From Apostichopus japonicus (Eukaryota > Echinodermata > Holothuroidea > Aspidochirotida > Stichopodidae), in assembly GCF_037975245.1 (NCBI RefSeq), contig NC_092568.1:28082501-28146500 (forward strand): a stretch of DNA of 64,000 nt, read 5' to 3'. The position numbers and the translations under genes are program-made. Positions 1 to 10,499 of this stretch are shown here, in pieces. The notes beneath the pieces are model-generated. The model was given only the letters and a program-made list of their open reading frames with translations, was not told the origin of the DNA and searched no databases. Each line of letters begins with the position of its first letter. Positions within the stretch are counted from its first letter, which is position 1.

Positions 1-31
1 TTACAGCAAGTGCCTACACGGGGAGCTGTAA
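1..31 (+). repeat. Hairpin-forming inverted repeat in each monomer (first copy)
   Basis: TTACAGC (1-7) is a perfect reverse complement of GCTGTAA (25-31), separated by 17 nt. Within the spacer, GTG (10-12) and CAC (17-19) could pair around CCTA. The element could form a cruciform in DNA or a stem-loop in RNA. It recurs in nearly every monomer. Left-arm changes that break the stem occur in the TTTACATCGAG and TTTAAATCGAG copies (for example near 10,967 and 11,131), in the TTAGAGC copies (19,721; 25,686; 32,156 and neighbours) and in the TTGACAGC copies (49,697-50,030). The right arm is almost never changed. Whether it folds in vivo is unknown. Confidence 0.75.
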
Positions 32-35
32 GTAT
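1..35 (+). other. Splice-acceptor-like and donor-like pair, 21 nt apart (first copy)
   Basis: The acceptor-like signal is a pyrimidine-rich run ending in TTTTACAG. It begins in the tail of the preceding monomer, and its final AG is at 5-6 here. The donor-like signal is GTAAGTAT at 28-35, identical to the intron part of the eukaryotic 5' splice-site consensus. The last exonic base would be T rather than G, which weakens it. Between them lie 21 nt (7-27), the size of a microexon. A TGATGAC stretch about 20-30 nt before the acceptor could serve as a branch site. The pair is built into the inverted repeat, since ACAG and CTGT are complementary, so it may be a by-product of the hairpin. No transcript is known. 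Confidence 0.35.
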
Positions 36-76
36 TAGTTAATCCACCTAATATCCCAGTCCATACAGTTGCGCGA

Positions 77-138
77 TGGCTTGGCGCACTGTGCGAGCTG
101 ATGATCGAGACTCTCTTTTGCATCCGTGGTTCGAGCCC
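77..138 (+). promoter_or_regulatory. tRNA-like A-box/B-box pair (possible Pol III internal promoter, first copy)
   Basis: TGGCTTGGCGC at 77-87 matches about 9 of 11 positions of the A-box consensus TRGYNNARNGG. GGTTCGAGCCC at 128-138 fits the B-box consensus GGTTCRANYCC at every position. The boxes are 40 nt apart, slightly more than in most intronless tRNA genes but within the range of class II tRNAs and tRNA-derived SINEs. Counting the A-box T as tRNA base 8, GCTT (79-82) can pair with GAGC (95-98) as a D stem with a 12-nt loop. CCGTGG (124-129) can pair with CCCCGG (136-141), with one mismatch, as a T arm with loop TTCGAG. I see no anticodon stem or acceptor stem, so this is not a functional tRNA gene. 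A T4 run between the boxes would tend to stop Pol III early. A degenerate tRNA-derived (SINE-head-like) origin is the best reading. Confidence 0.45.
116..119 (+). terminator. Internal T4 run, minimal Pol III terminator type (first copy)
   Basis: A TTTT run lies between the A-box-like and B-box-like motifs. Further T4 runs follow at 153-156 and 164-167. In animals four T residues can terminate RNA polymerase III; yeasts usually need longer runs. If the boxes work, transcripts would be short, ending within about 50 to 95 nt. The run becomes CTGTTGC in a few copies (27,291; 28,453; 30,278; 30,444) and TTCTGC in others (48,988; 50,473; 61,208; 61,539), which removes this stop signal there. Confidence 0.2.
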
Positions 139-3100
139 CGGGTGATGACGTCTTTTGCCGATCTTTTACAGCAAGTGCCTACACGGGGAGCTGTAAGTAT
201 TAGTTAATCCACCTAATATCTCAGTCCATACAGTGGCGCGATGGCTTGGCGCACTGTGCGAGCTGATGATCGAGACTCTCTTTTGCATCCGTGGTTCGAA
301 CCCCGGGTGATGACGTCTTTTGCCGATCTTTTACAGCAAGTGCCTACACGGGGAGCTGTAAGTATTAGTTAATCCACCTAATATCTCAGTCCATACAGTG
401 GCGCGATGGCTTGGCGCACTGTGCGAGCTGATGATCGAGGCTCTCTTTTGCATCCGTGGTTCGAACCATGGGTGATGACGTTTTTTGCCGATCTTTTACA
501 GCAAGTGCCTACACGGGGAGCTGTAAGTATTAGTTAATCCACTTAATATCCCAGTCCATACAGTGGCGCGAAGGCTTGGCGCACTGTGCGAGCTGATGAT
601 CGAGACTCTCTTTTGCATCCGTGGTTCGAACCCCGGGTGATGACGTCTTTCGCCGATCTTTTACAGCAAGTGCCTACACGGGGAGCTGTAAGTATTAGTT
701 AATCCACCTAATATCCCAGTCCATACAGTGGCGCGATGGCTTGGCTCACTGTGCGAGCTGATGATCGAGACTCTCTTTTGCATCCGTGGTTCGAACCCCG
801 GGTGATGACGTCTATTGCCGATCTTTTACAGCAAGTGCCTACACGGGGAGCTGTAAGTATTAGTTAATCCACCTAATATCTCAGTCCATACAGTGGCGCG
901 ATGGCTTGGCGCACTGTGCGAGCTGATGATCGAGACTCTCTTTTGCATCCGTGGTTCGAGCCCAGGGTGATGACGTCTTTTGCCGATCTTTTACAGCAAG
1001 TGCCTACACGGGGAGCTGTAAGTATTAGTTAATCCACCTAATATCTCAGTCCATACAGTGGCGCGATGGCTTGGCGCACTGTGCGAGCTGATGATCGAGA
1101 CTCTCTTTTGCATCCGTGGTTCGAACCCCGGGTGATGACGTCTTTTGCCGATCTTTTACAGCAAGTGCCTACACGGGGAGCTGTAAGTATTAGTTAATCC
1201 ACCTAATATCTCAGTCCATACAGTGGCGCGATGGCTTGGCGCACTGTGCGAGCTGATGATCGAGACTCTCTTTTGCATCCGTGGTTCGAACCCCGGGTGA
1301 TGACGTCTTTTGCCGATCTTTTACAGCAAGTGCCTACACGGGGAGCTGTAAGTATTAGTTAATCCACCTAATATCTCAGTCCATACAGTGGCGCGATGGC
1401 TTGGCGCACTGTGCGAGCTTATGATCGAGACTCTCTTTTGCATCCGTGGTTCGAGCCCCGGGTGATGACGTCTTTTGCCGATCTTTTACAGCAAGTGCCT
1501 ACACGGGGAGCTGTAAGTATTAGTTAATCCACCTAATATCTCAGTCCATACAGTGGCGCGATGGCTTGGCGCACTGTGCGAGCTGATGATCGAGACTCTC
1601 TTTTGCATCCGTGGTTCGAGCCCCGGGTGATGACGTCTTTTGCCGATCTTTTACAGCAAGTGCCTACACGGGGAGCTGTAAGTATTAGTTAATCCACCTA
1701 ATATCTCAGTCCATACAGTGGCGCGATGGCTTGGCGCACTGTGCGAGCTGATGATCGAGACTCTCTTTTGCATCCGTGGTTCGAACCCCGGGTGATGACG
1801 TCTTTTGCCGATCTTTTACAGCAAGTGCCTACACGGGGAGCTGTAAGTATTAGTTAATCCACCTAATATCTCAGTCCATAGAGTGGCGCGATGGCTTGGC
1901 GCACTGTGCGAGCTGATGATCGAGACTCTCTTTTGCATCCGTGGTTCGAAGCCCGGGTGATGACGTCTTTTGCCGATCTTTTACAGCAAGTGCCTACACG
2001 GGGAGCTGTAAGTATTAGTTAATCCACCTAATATCTCAGTCCATGCAGTGGCGCGATGGCTTGGCGCACTGTGCGAGCTGATGATCGAGACTCTCTTTTG
2101 CATCCGTGGTTCGAAGCCCGGGTGATGACGTCTTTTGCCGATCTTTTACAGCAAGTGCCTACACGGGGAGCTGTAAGTATTAGTTAATCCAGCTAATATC
2201 TCAGTCCATACAGTGGCGCGATGGCTTGGCGCACTGTGCGAGCTGATGATCGAGACTCTCTTTTGCATCCGTGGTTCGAAGCCCGGGTGATGACGTCTTT
2301 TGCCGATCTTTTACAGCAAATGCCTACACGGGGAGCTGTAAGTATTAGTTAATCCAGCTAATATCTCAGTCCATACAGTGGCGCGATGGCTTGGCGCACT
2401 GTGCGAGCTGATGATCGAGACTCTCTTTTGCATCCGTGGTTCGAACCCCGGGTGATGACGTCTTTTGCCGATCTTTTACAGCAAGTGCCTACACGGGGAG
2501 CTGTAAGTATTAGTTAATCCAGCTAATATCTCAGTCCATACAGTGGCGCGATGGCTTGGCGCACTGTGCGAGCTGATGATCGAGACTCTCTTTTGCATCC
2601 GTGGTTCGAACCCCGGGTGATGACGTCTTTTGCCGATCTTTTACAGCAAGTGCCTACACGGGGAGCTGTAAGTATTAGTTAATCCACCTAATATCTCAGT
2701 CCATACAGTGGCGCGATGGCTTGGCGCACTGTGCGAGCTGATGATCGAGACTCTCTTTTGCATCCGTGGTTCGAACCCCGGGTGATGACGTCTTTTGCCG
2801 ATCTTTTACAGCAAGTGCCTACACGGGGAGCTGTAAGTATTAGTTAATCCACCTAATATCTCAGTCCATACAGTGGCGCGATGGCTTGGCGCACTGTGCG
2901 AGCTGATGATCGAGACTCTCTTTTGCATCCGTGGTTCGAGCCCCGGGTGATGACGTCTTTTGCCGATCTTTTACAGCAAGTGCCTACACGGGGAGCTGTA
3001 AGTATTAGTTAATCCACCTAATATCTCAGTCCATACAGTGGCGCGATGGCTTGGCGCACTGTGCGAGCTGATGATCGAGACTCTCTTTTGCATCCGTGGT

Positions 3101-4144
3101 TCGAGCCCCGGGTGATGACGTCTTTTGCCGATCTTTTACAGCAAGTGCCTACACGGGGAGCTGTAAGTATTAGTTAATCCACCTAATATCTCAGTCCATA
3201 CAGTGGCGCGATGGCTTGGCGCACTGTGCGAGCTGATGATCGAGACTCTCTTTTGCATCCGTGGTTCGAGCCCCGGGTGATGACGTCTTTTGCCGATCTT
3301 TTACAGCAAGTGCCTACACGGGGAGCTGTAAGTATTAGTTAATCCACCTAATATCTCAGTCCATACAGTGGCGCGATGGCTTGGCGCACTGTGCGAGCTG
3401 ATGATCGAGACTCTCTTTTGCATCCGTGGTTCGAGCCCCGGGTGATGACGTCTTTTGCCGATCTTTTACAGCAAGTGCCTACACGGGGAGCTGTAAGTAT
3501 TAGTTAATCCACCTAATATCTCAGTCCATACAGTGGCGCGATGGCTTGGCGCACTGTGCGAGCTGATGATCGAGACTCTCTTTTGCATCCGTGGTTCGAG
3601 CCCCGGGTGATGACGTCTTTTGCCGATCTTTTACAGCAAGTGCCTACACGGGGAGCTGTAAGTATTAGTTAATCCAGCTAATATCTCAGTCCATACAGTG
3701 GCGCGATGGCTTGGCGCACTGTGGGAGCTGATGATCGAGACTTTCTTTTGCATCCGTGGTTCCAGCCCCGGGTGATGACGTCTTTTGCCGATCTTTTACA
3801 GCAAGTGCCTACACGGGGAGCTGTAAGTATTAGTTAATCCACCTAATATCCCAGTCCATACAGTGGCGCGATGGCTTGGCGCACTGTGCGAGCTGATGAT
3901 CGAGACTCTCTTTTGCATCCGTGGTTCGAAGCCAGGGTGATGACGTCTTTTGCCGATCTTTTACAGCAAGTGCCTACACGGGGAGCTGTAAGTATTAGTT
4001 AATCCAGCTAATATCTCAGTCCATACAGTGGCGCGATGGCTTGGCGCACTGTGCGAGCTGATGATCGAGACTCTCTTTTGCATCCGTGGTTCGAAGCCCG
4101 GGTGATGACGTCTTTTGCCGATCTTTTACAGCAAGTGCCTACAC

Positions 4145-4470
4145 GGGGAGCTGTAAGTATTAGTTAATCCACCTAATATCTCAGTCCATACGGTGGCGCG
4201 ATGGCTTGGCGCACTGTTCGAGCTGATGATCGAGACTCTCTTTTGCATCCGTGGTTCGAGCCCCGGCTGATGACGTCTTTTGCCGATCTTTTACAGCAAG
4301 TGCCTACACGGGGAGCTGTAAGTATTAGTTAATCCAGCTAATATCTCAGTCCATAGAATGGCGCGATGGCTTGGCGCACTGTGCGAGCTGATGATCGAGA
4401 CTCTCTTTTGCATCCGTGGTTCGAGCCCCGGGTGATGACGTCTTTTGCCGATCTTTTACAGCAAGTGCCT
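4145..4470 (+). repeat. 13-monomer duplication, copy 1 (left)
   Basis: Two consecutive monomers carry rare changes: CGGTGG at 4,191 with CCCCGGCTG, then CCATAGAATGG at 4,351. The same order (CGGTGG with CCCCGGCTG, then CCATAGAGTGG) recurs exactly 2,145 bp downstream, which is 13 x 165. Surrounding monomers are less distinctive, so the duplicated stretch could be longer. Confidence 0.6.
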
Positions 4471-6289
4471 ACACGGGGAGCTGTAAGTATTAGTTAATCC
4501 ACCTAATATCTCAGTCCATACAGTGGCGCGATGGCTTGGCGCACTGTGCGAGCTGATGATCGAGACTCTCTTTTGCATCCGTGGTTCGAGCCCCGGGTGA
4601 TGACGTCTTTTGCCGATCTTTTACAGCAAGTGCCTACACGGGGAGCTGTAAGTATTAGTTAATCCACCTAATATCTCAGTCCATACAGTGGCGCGATTGC
4701 TTGGCGCACTGTGCGAGCTGATGATCGAGACTCTCTTTTGCATCCGTGGTTCGAGCCCCGGGTGATGACGTCTTTTGCCGATCTTTTACAGCAAGTGCCT
4801 ACACGGGGAGCTGTAAGTATTAGTTAATCCACCTAATATCTCAGTCCATACAGTGGCGCGATGGCTTGGCGCACTGTGCGAGCTGATGATCGAGACTCTC
4901 TTTTGCATCCGTGGTTCGAGCCCCGGGTGATGACGTGTTTTGACGATCTTTTACAGCAAGTGCCTACACGGGGAGCTGTAAGTATTAGTTAATCCACCTA
5001 ATATCTCAGTCCATACAGTGGCGCGATGGCTTGGCGCACTGTGCGAGCTGATGATCGAGACTCTCTTTTGCATCCGTGGTTCGAGCCCCGGGTGATGACG
5101 TCTTTTGCCGATCTTTTACAGCAAGTGCCTACACGGGGAGCTGTAAGTATTAGTTAATCCACCTAATATCTCAGTCCATACAGTGGCGCGATGGCTTGGC
5201 GCACTGTGCGAGCTGATGATCGAGACTCTCTTTTGCATCCGTGGTTCGAGCCCCGGGTGATGACGTCTTTTGCCGATCTTTTACAGCAAGTGCCTACACG
5301 GGGAGCTGTAAGTATTAGTTAATCCACCTAATATCTCAGTCCATACAGTGGCGCGATGGCTTGGCGCACTGTGGGAGCTGATGATCGAGACCCTCTTTTG
5401 CATCCGTGGTTCGAAGCCCGGGTGATGACGTCTTTTGCCGATCTTTTACAGCAAGTGCCTACACGGGGAGCTGTAAGTATTAGTTAATCCACCTAATATC
5501 TCAGTCCATACAGTGGCGCGATGGCTTGGCGCACTGTGCGAGCTGATGATCGAGACTCTCTTTTGCATCCGTGGTTCGAGCCCCGGGTGATGACGTCTTT
5601 TGACGATCTTTTACAGCAAGTGCCTACACGGGGAGCTGTAAGTATTAGTTAATCCACCTAATATCTCAGTCCATACAGTGGCGCGATGGCTTGGCGCACT
5701 GTGCGAGCTGATGATCGAGACTCTCTTTTGCATCCGTGGTTCGAGCCCCGGGTGATGACGTCTTTTGCCGATCTTTTACAGCAAGTGCCTACACGGGGAG
5801 CTGTAAGTATTAGTTAATCCACCTAATATCTCAGTCCATACAGTGGCGCGATGGCTTGGCGCACTGTGCGAGCTGATGATCGAGACTCTCTTTTGCATCC
5901 GTGGTTCGAGCCCCGGGTGATGACGTCTTTTGCCGATCTTTTACAGCAAGTGCCTACACGGGGAGCTGTAAGTATTAGTTAATCCAGCTAATATCTCAGT
6001 CCATACAGTGGCGCGATGGCTTGGCGCACTGTGGGAGCTGATGATCGAGACTCTCTTTTGCATCCGTGGTTCGAAGCCCGGGTGATGACGTCTTTTGCCG
6101 ATCTTTTACAGCAAGTGCCTACACGGGGAGCTGTAAGTATTAGTTAATCCACCTAATATCTCAGTCCATACAGTGGCGCGATGGCTTGGCGCAATGTGCG
6201 AGCTGATGATCGAGACTTTCTTTTGCATCCGTGGTTCGAAGCCCGGGTGATGACGTCTTTTGCCGATCTTTTACAGCAAGTGCCTACAC

Positions 6290-6615
6290 GGGGAGCTGTA
6301 AGTATTAGTTAATCCACCTAATATCTCAGTCCATACGGTGGCGCGATGGCTTGGCGCACTGTGCGAGCTGATGATCGAGACTCTCTTTTGCATCCGTGGT
6401 TCGAGCCCCGGCTGATGACGTCTTTTGCCGATCTTTTACAGCAAGTGCCTACACGGGGAGCTGTAAGTATTAGTTAATCCACCTAATATCTCAGTCCATA
6501 GAGTGGCGCGATGGCTTGGCGCACTGTGCGAGCTGATGATCGAGACTCTCTTTTGCATCCGTGGTTCGAGCCCCGGGTGATGACGTCTTTTGACGATCTT
6601 TTACAGCAAGTGCCT
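6290..6615 (+). repeat. 13-monomer duplication, copy 2 (left)
   Basis: This is the partner of 4,145-4,470 at an offset of 2,145 bp. It has CGGTGG at 6,336 and CCATAGAGTGG at 6,496. It differs from its partner in one base of the second marker (GAGTGG versus GAATGG) and in the neighbouring B-box type. Confidence 0.6.
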
Positions 6616-8117
6616 ACACGGGGAGCTGTAAGTATTAGTTAATCCACCTTATATCTCAGTCCATACAGTGGCGCGATGGCTTGGCGCACTGTGCGAGCTG
6701 ATGATCGAGACTCTCTTTTGCATCCGTGGTTCGAGCCCCGGCTGATGACGTCTTTTGCCGATCTTTTACAGCAAGTGCCTACACGGGGAGCTGTAAGTAT
6801 TAGTTAATCCACCTAATATCTCAGTCCATACAGTGGCGCGATGGCTTGGCGCACTGTGCGAGCTGATGATCGAGACTCTCTTTTGCATCCGTGGTTCGAA
6901 CCCCGGCTGATGACGTCTTTTGCCGATCTTTTACAGCATGTGCCTACACGGGGAGCTGTAAGTATTAGTTAATCCACCTAATATCTCAGTCCATACAGTG
7001 GCGCGATGGCTTGGCGCACTTTGCGAGCTGATGATCGAGACTCTCTTTTGCATCCGTGGTTCGAACCCCGTCTGATGACGTCTTTTGCCGATCTTTTACA
7101 GCAAGTGCCTACACGGGGAGCTGTAAGTATTAGTTAATCCACCTAATATCTCAGTCCATACAGTGGCGCGATGTATTGGCGCACTGTGCGAGCTGATGAT
7201 CGAGACTCTCTTTTGCATCCGTGGTTCGAAGCCCCGGCTGATGACGTCTTTTGCCGATCTTTTACAGCAAGTGCCTACACGGGGAGCTGTAAGTATTAGT
7301 TAATCCACCTAATATCTCAGTCCATACAGTGGCGCGATGGCTTGGCGCACTGTGCGAGCTGATGATCGAGACTCTCTTTTGCATCCGTGGTTCGAAGCCC
7401 TGCTGATGACGTCTTTTGCCGATCTTTTACAGCAAGTGCCTACACGGGGAGCTGTAAGTATTAGTTAATCCACCTAATATCTCAGTCCATACAGTGGCGC
7501 GATGGCTTGGCGCACTGTGCGAGCTGATGATCGAGACTCTCTTTTGCATCCGTGGTTCGAAGCCCGGCTGATGACGTCTTTTGCCGATCTTTTACAGCAA
7601 GTGCTTACACGGGGAGCTGTAAGTATTAGTTAATCCACCTAATATCTCAGTCCATACAGTGGCGCGATGGCTTGGCGCACTGTGCGAGCCGATGATCGAG
7701 ACTCTCTTTTGCATCCGTGGTTCGAAGCCCGGGTGATGACGTCTTTTGCCGATCTTTTACAGCAAGTGCCTACACGGGGAGCTGTAAGTATTAGTTAATC
7801 CACCTAATATCTCAGTCCATACAGTGGCGCGATGGCTTGGCGCACTGTGCGAGCCGATGATCGAGACTCTCTTTTGCATCCGTGGTTCGAAGCCCGGGTG
7901 ATGACGTCTTTTGCCGATCTTTTACAGCAAGTGCCTACACGGGGAGCTGTAAGTATTAGTTAATCCACCTAATATCTCAGTCCATACAGTGGCGCGATGG
8001 CTTGGCGCACTGTGCGAGCCGATGATCGAGACTCTCTTTTGCATCCGTGGTTCGAAGCCCGGGTGATGACGTCTTTTGCCGATCTTTTACAGCAAGTGCC
8101 TACACGGGGAGCTGTAA

Positions 8118-8149
8118 ATTTTATTTATTTATTTTATTTATTTATTTGT
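8118..8149. repeat. ATTT/ATTTT microsatellite
   Basis: A pure A/T tract of four- and five-base units opens the insertion. On the minus strand it contains repeated AATAAA hexamers, the usual polyadenylation signal, but in a microsatellite this carries little weight. It is the lowest-GC stretch in the window. Confidence 0.85.
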
Positions 8150-8187
8150 TTTTCCACAGAAGTTTTCCCACAGAAGTTTCCACAGAA
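8148..8187 (+). repeat. Three imperfect 12-14 bp tandem units
   Basis: Three successive units each contain CCACAGAA preceded by a T run: TTTTTCCACAGAAG, TTTTCCCACAGAAG and TTTCCACAGAA. They make up the right half of the insertion and are unlike any part of the monomer. The first resembles a bacterial DnaA box by chance only. Confidence 0.75.
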
Positions 8188-10499
8188 ATATTAGTTAATC
8201 CACCTAATATCTCAGTCCATACAGTGGCGCGATGGCTTGGCGCACTGTGCGAGCTGATGATCGAGACTCTCTTTTGCATCCGTGGTTCGAAGCCCGGGTG
8301 ATGACGTCTTTTGCCGATCTTTTACAGCAAGTGCCTACACGGGGAGCTGTAAGTATTAGTTAATCCACCTAATATCTCAGTCCATACAGTGGCGCGATGG
8401 CTTGGCGCACTGTGCGAGCTGATGATCGAGACTCTCTTTTGCATCCGTGGTTCGAAGCCCGGGTGATGACGTCTTTTGCCGATCTTTTACAGCAAGTGCC
8501 TACACGGGGAGCTGTAAGTATTAGTTAATCCACCTAATATCTCAGTCCATACAGTGGCGCGATGGCTTGGCGCACTGTGCGAGCTGATGATCGAGACTCT
8601 CTTTTGCATCGGTGGTTCGAAGCCCGGGTGATGACGTCTTTTGCCGATCTTTTACAGCAAGTGCCTACACGGGGAGCTGTAAGTATTAGTTAATCCACCT
8701 AATATCTCAGTCCATACAGTGGCGCGATGGCTTGGCGCACTGTGCGAGCTGATGATCGAGACTCTCTTTTGCATCCGTGGTTCGAAGCCCGGGTGATGAC
8801 GTCTTTTGCCGATCTTTTACAGCAAGTGCCTACACGGGGAGCTGTAAGTATTAGTTAATCCACCTAATATCTCAGTCCATACAGTGGCGCGATGGCTTGG
8901 CGCACTGTGCGAGCTGATGATCGAGACTCTCTTTTGCATCCGTGGTTCGAAACCCGGGTGATGACGTCTTTTGCCGATCTTTTACAGCAAGTGCCTACAC
9001 GGGGAGCTGTAAGTATTAGTTAATCCACCTAATATCTCAGTCCATACAGTGGCGCGATGGCTTGGCGCACTGTGCGAGCTGATGATCGAGACTCTCTTTT
9101 GCATCCGTGGTTCGAGCCCCGGGTGATGACGTCTTTTGCCGATCTTTTACAGCAAGTGCCTACACGGGGAGCTGTAAGTATTAGTTAATCCACCTAATAT
9201 CTCAGTCCATACAGTGGCGCGATGTATTGGCGCACTGTGCGAGCTGATGATCGAGACTCTCTTTTGCATCCGTGGTTCGAGGACCGGCTGATGACGTCTT
9301 TTGCCGATCTTTTACAGCAAGTGCCTACACGGGGAGCTGTAAGTATTAGTTAATCCACCTTATATCTCAGTCCATACAGTGGCGCGATGGCTTGGCGCAC
9401 TGTGCGAGCTGATGATCGAGACTCTCTTTTGCATCCGTGGTTCGAAGCCCCGGGTGATGACGTCTTTTGCCGATCTTTTACAGCAAGTGCCTACACGGGG
9501 AGCTGTAAGTATTAGTTAATCCACCTAATATCTCAGTCCATACAGTGGCGCGATGGCTTGGCGCACTGTGCGAGCTGATGATCGAGACTCTCTTTTGCAT
9601 CCGTGGTTCGAAGCCCCGGGTGATGACGTCTTTTGCCGATCTTTTACAGCAAGTGCCTACACGGGGAGCTGTAAGTATTAGTTAATCCACCTAATATCTC
9701 AGTCCATACAGTGGCGCGATGGCTTGGCGCACTGTGCGAGCTGATGATCGAGACTCTCTTTTGCATCCGTGGTTCGAAGCCCCGGGTGATGACGTCTTTT
9801 GCCGATCTTTTACAGCAAGTGCCTACACGGGGAGCTGTAAGTATTAGTTAATCCACCTAATATCTCAGTCCATACAGTGGCGCGATGGCTTGGCGCACTG
9901 TGCGAGCTGATGATCGAGACTCTCTTTTGCATCCGTGGTTCGAAGCCCGGGTGATGACGTCTTTTGCCGATCTTTTACAGCAAGTGCCTACACGGGGAGC
10001 TGTAAGTATTAGTTAATCCACCTAATATCTAATTCCATACAGTGGCGCGATGGCTTGGCGCACTGTGCGAGCTGATGATCGAGACTCTCTTTTGCATCCG
10101 TGGTTCGAAGCCCGGGTGATGACGTCTTTTGCCGATCTTTTACAGCAAGTGCCTACACGGGGAGCTGTAAGTATTAGTTAATCCACCTAATATCTCAGTC
10201 CATACAGTGGCGCGATGGCTTGGCGCACTGTGCGAGCTGATGATCGAGACTCTCTTTTGCATCCGTGGTTCGAAGCCCGGGTGATGACGTCTTTTGCCGA
10301 TCTTTTACAGCAAGTGCCTACACGGGGAGCTGTAAGTATTAGTTAATCCACCTAATATCTCAGTCCATACAGTGGCGCGATGGCTTGGCGCACTGTGCGA
10401 GCTGATGATCGAGACTCTCTTTTGCATCCGTGGTTCGAAGCCCGGGTGATGACGTCTTTTGCCGATCTTTTACAGCAAGTGCCTACACGGGGAGCTGTA

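Larger units (their letters stand above)
1..165 (+). repeat. Reference monomer, first copy
   Basis: This copy is used here for internal coordinates. In order: inverted repeat with acceptor- and donor-like signals (1-35); AT-richer linker (about 32-68); GC-rich tRNA-like part (71-141) with the direct repeat TGGCGC in most copies (this copy has TTGCGC at the first site, 69-74), the odd palindrome CGCAC-T-GTGCG (85-95), an A-box-like motif (77-87) and a B-box-like motif (128-138); the bZIP/CRE-like core TGACGTC (146-152); and T4 runs at 116-119, 153-156 and 164-167. This copy has the early variant CCCAG at 55-59, where most later copies have CTCAG. The phase is arbitrary because the array is continuous. 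Confidence 0.95.
1..7200 (+). repeat. Array domain 1: plain 165-bp monomers
   Basis: About 43 copies of 165 bp in strict register. Several copies in the first 850 bp have the variant AATATCCCAG. B-box types GAACCCC, GAGCCCC and GAAGCCC are mixed. From about 2,850 to 3,650 five consecutive copies look identical. GTGGGAGCTG copies occur at about 3,724, 5,374 and 6,034, the last two 660 bp (four monomers) apart. TTTGACGATC copies at about 4,942 and 5,602 are also 660 bp apart, suggesting a small four-monomer duplication. GGCTG in place of GGGTG appears from 4,265 on. There is no gene and no foreign sequence. Confidence 0.9.
8118..8187. mobile_element. 70-bp insertion with (ATTT)n tract, possible retroposon fragment
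   Basis: The only non-satellite sequence in the window. The monomer spacing here is 235 instead of 165 bp, so about 70 bp was added between GCTGTAA and the following (G)TATTAG; the G is read as A. The left part (8,118 to about 8,149) is an ATTT/ATTTT microsatellite. The right part holds three imperfect copies of a 12-14 bp unit, roughly TTTTCCACAGAAG. Read on the minus strand it ends in an (AAAT)n-type tail, as 5'-truncated non-LTR retroposons and some SINEs do. I see no convincing target-site duplication and no coding sequence. A microsatellite-bearing filler captured at a recombination break is the alternative. Confidence 0.5.

Noticed and set aside
7-35. Spliced-leader RNA gene repeat (21-nt exon followed by GTAAGTAT)
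   Set aside because: Such genes are tandem and have exons of this size, but I find no convincing Sm site, no defined transcription start, and the exon ends in T before the donor. Kept only as a remote alternative.
128-145. CENP-B box (TTCG...CGGG)
   Set aside because: The consensus needs seven bases with a fixed A between TTCG and CGGG. The monomers have five or six and lack the A.
71-150. Tandem array of genuine tRNA or 5S rRNA genes
   Set aside because: There is no acceptor stem, anticodon stem or 3' end consistent with a tRNA, and no 5S sequence. Only A- and B-box-like motifs with D- and T-arm-like pairing remain.
98-152. Hammerhead ribozyme (CTGATGA at 98-104, CGAAAC in some copies near 8,950, 17,535 and 23,665, GTC at 150-152)
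   Set aside because: Hammerheads do occur in satellites, and the core heptamer is present. But stem II cannot form next to CTGATGA, GAAA is missing in most copies, and stems I and III would have only two or three pairs.
8148-8187. DnaA boxes (TTTTCCACA) indicating a bacterial origin
   Set aside because: Only one of the three units fits the consensus, and nothing else in the window is bacterial.
7997-8301. Overlapping 65- and 84-codon open frames at 7,997 and 8,047
   Set aside because: They run from a monomer into the A/T-rich 70-bp insertion. The Phe/Leu/Tyr-rich stretch is the translated microsatellite, not a membrane domain under selection.
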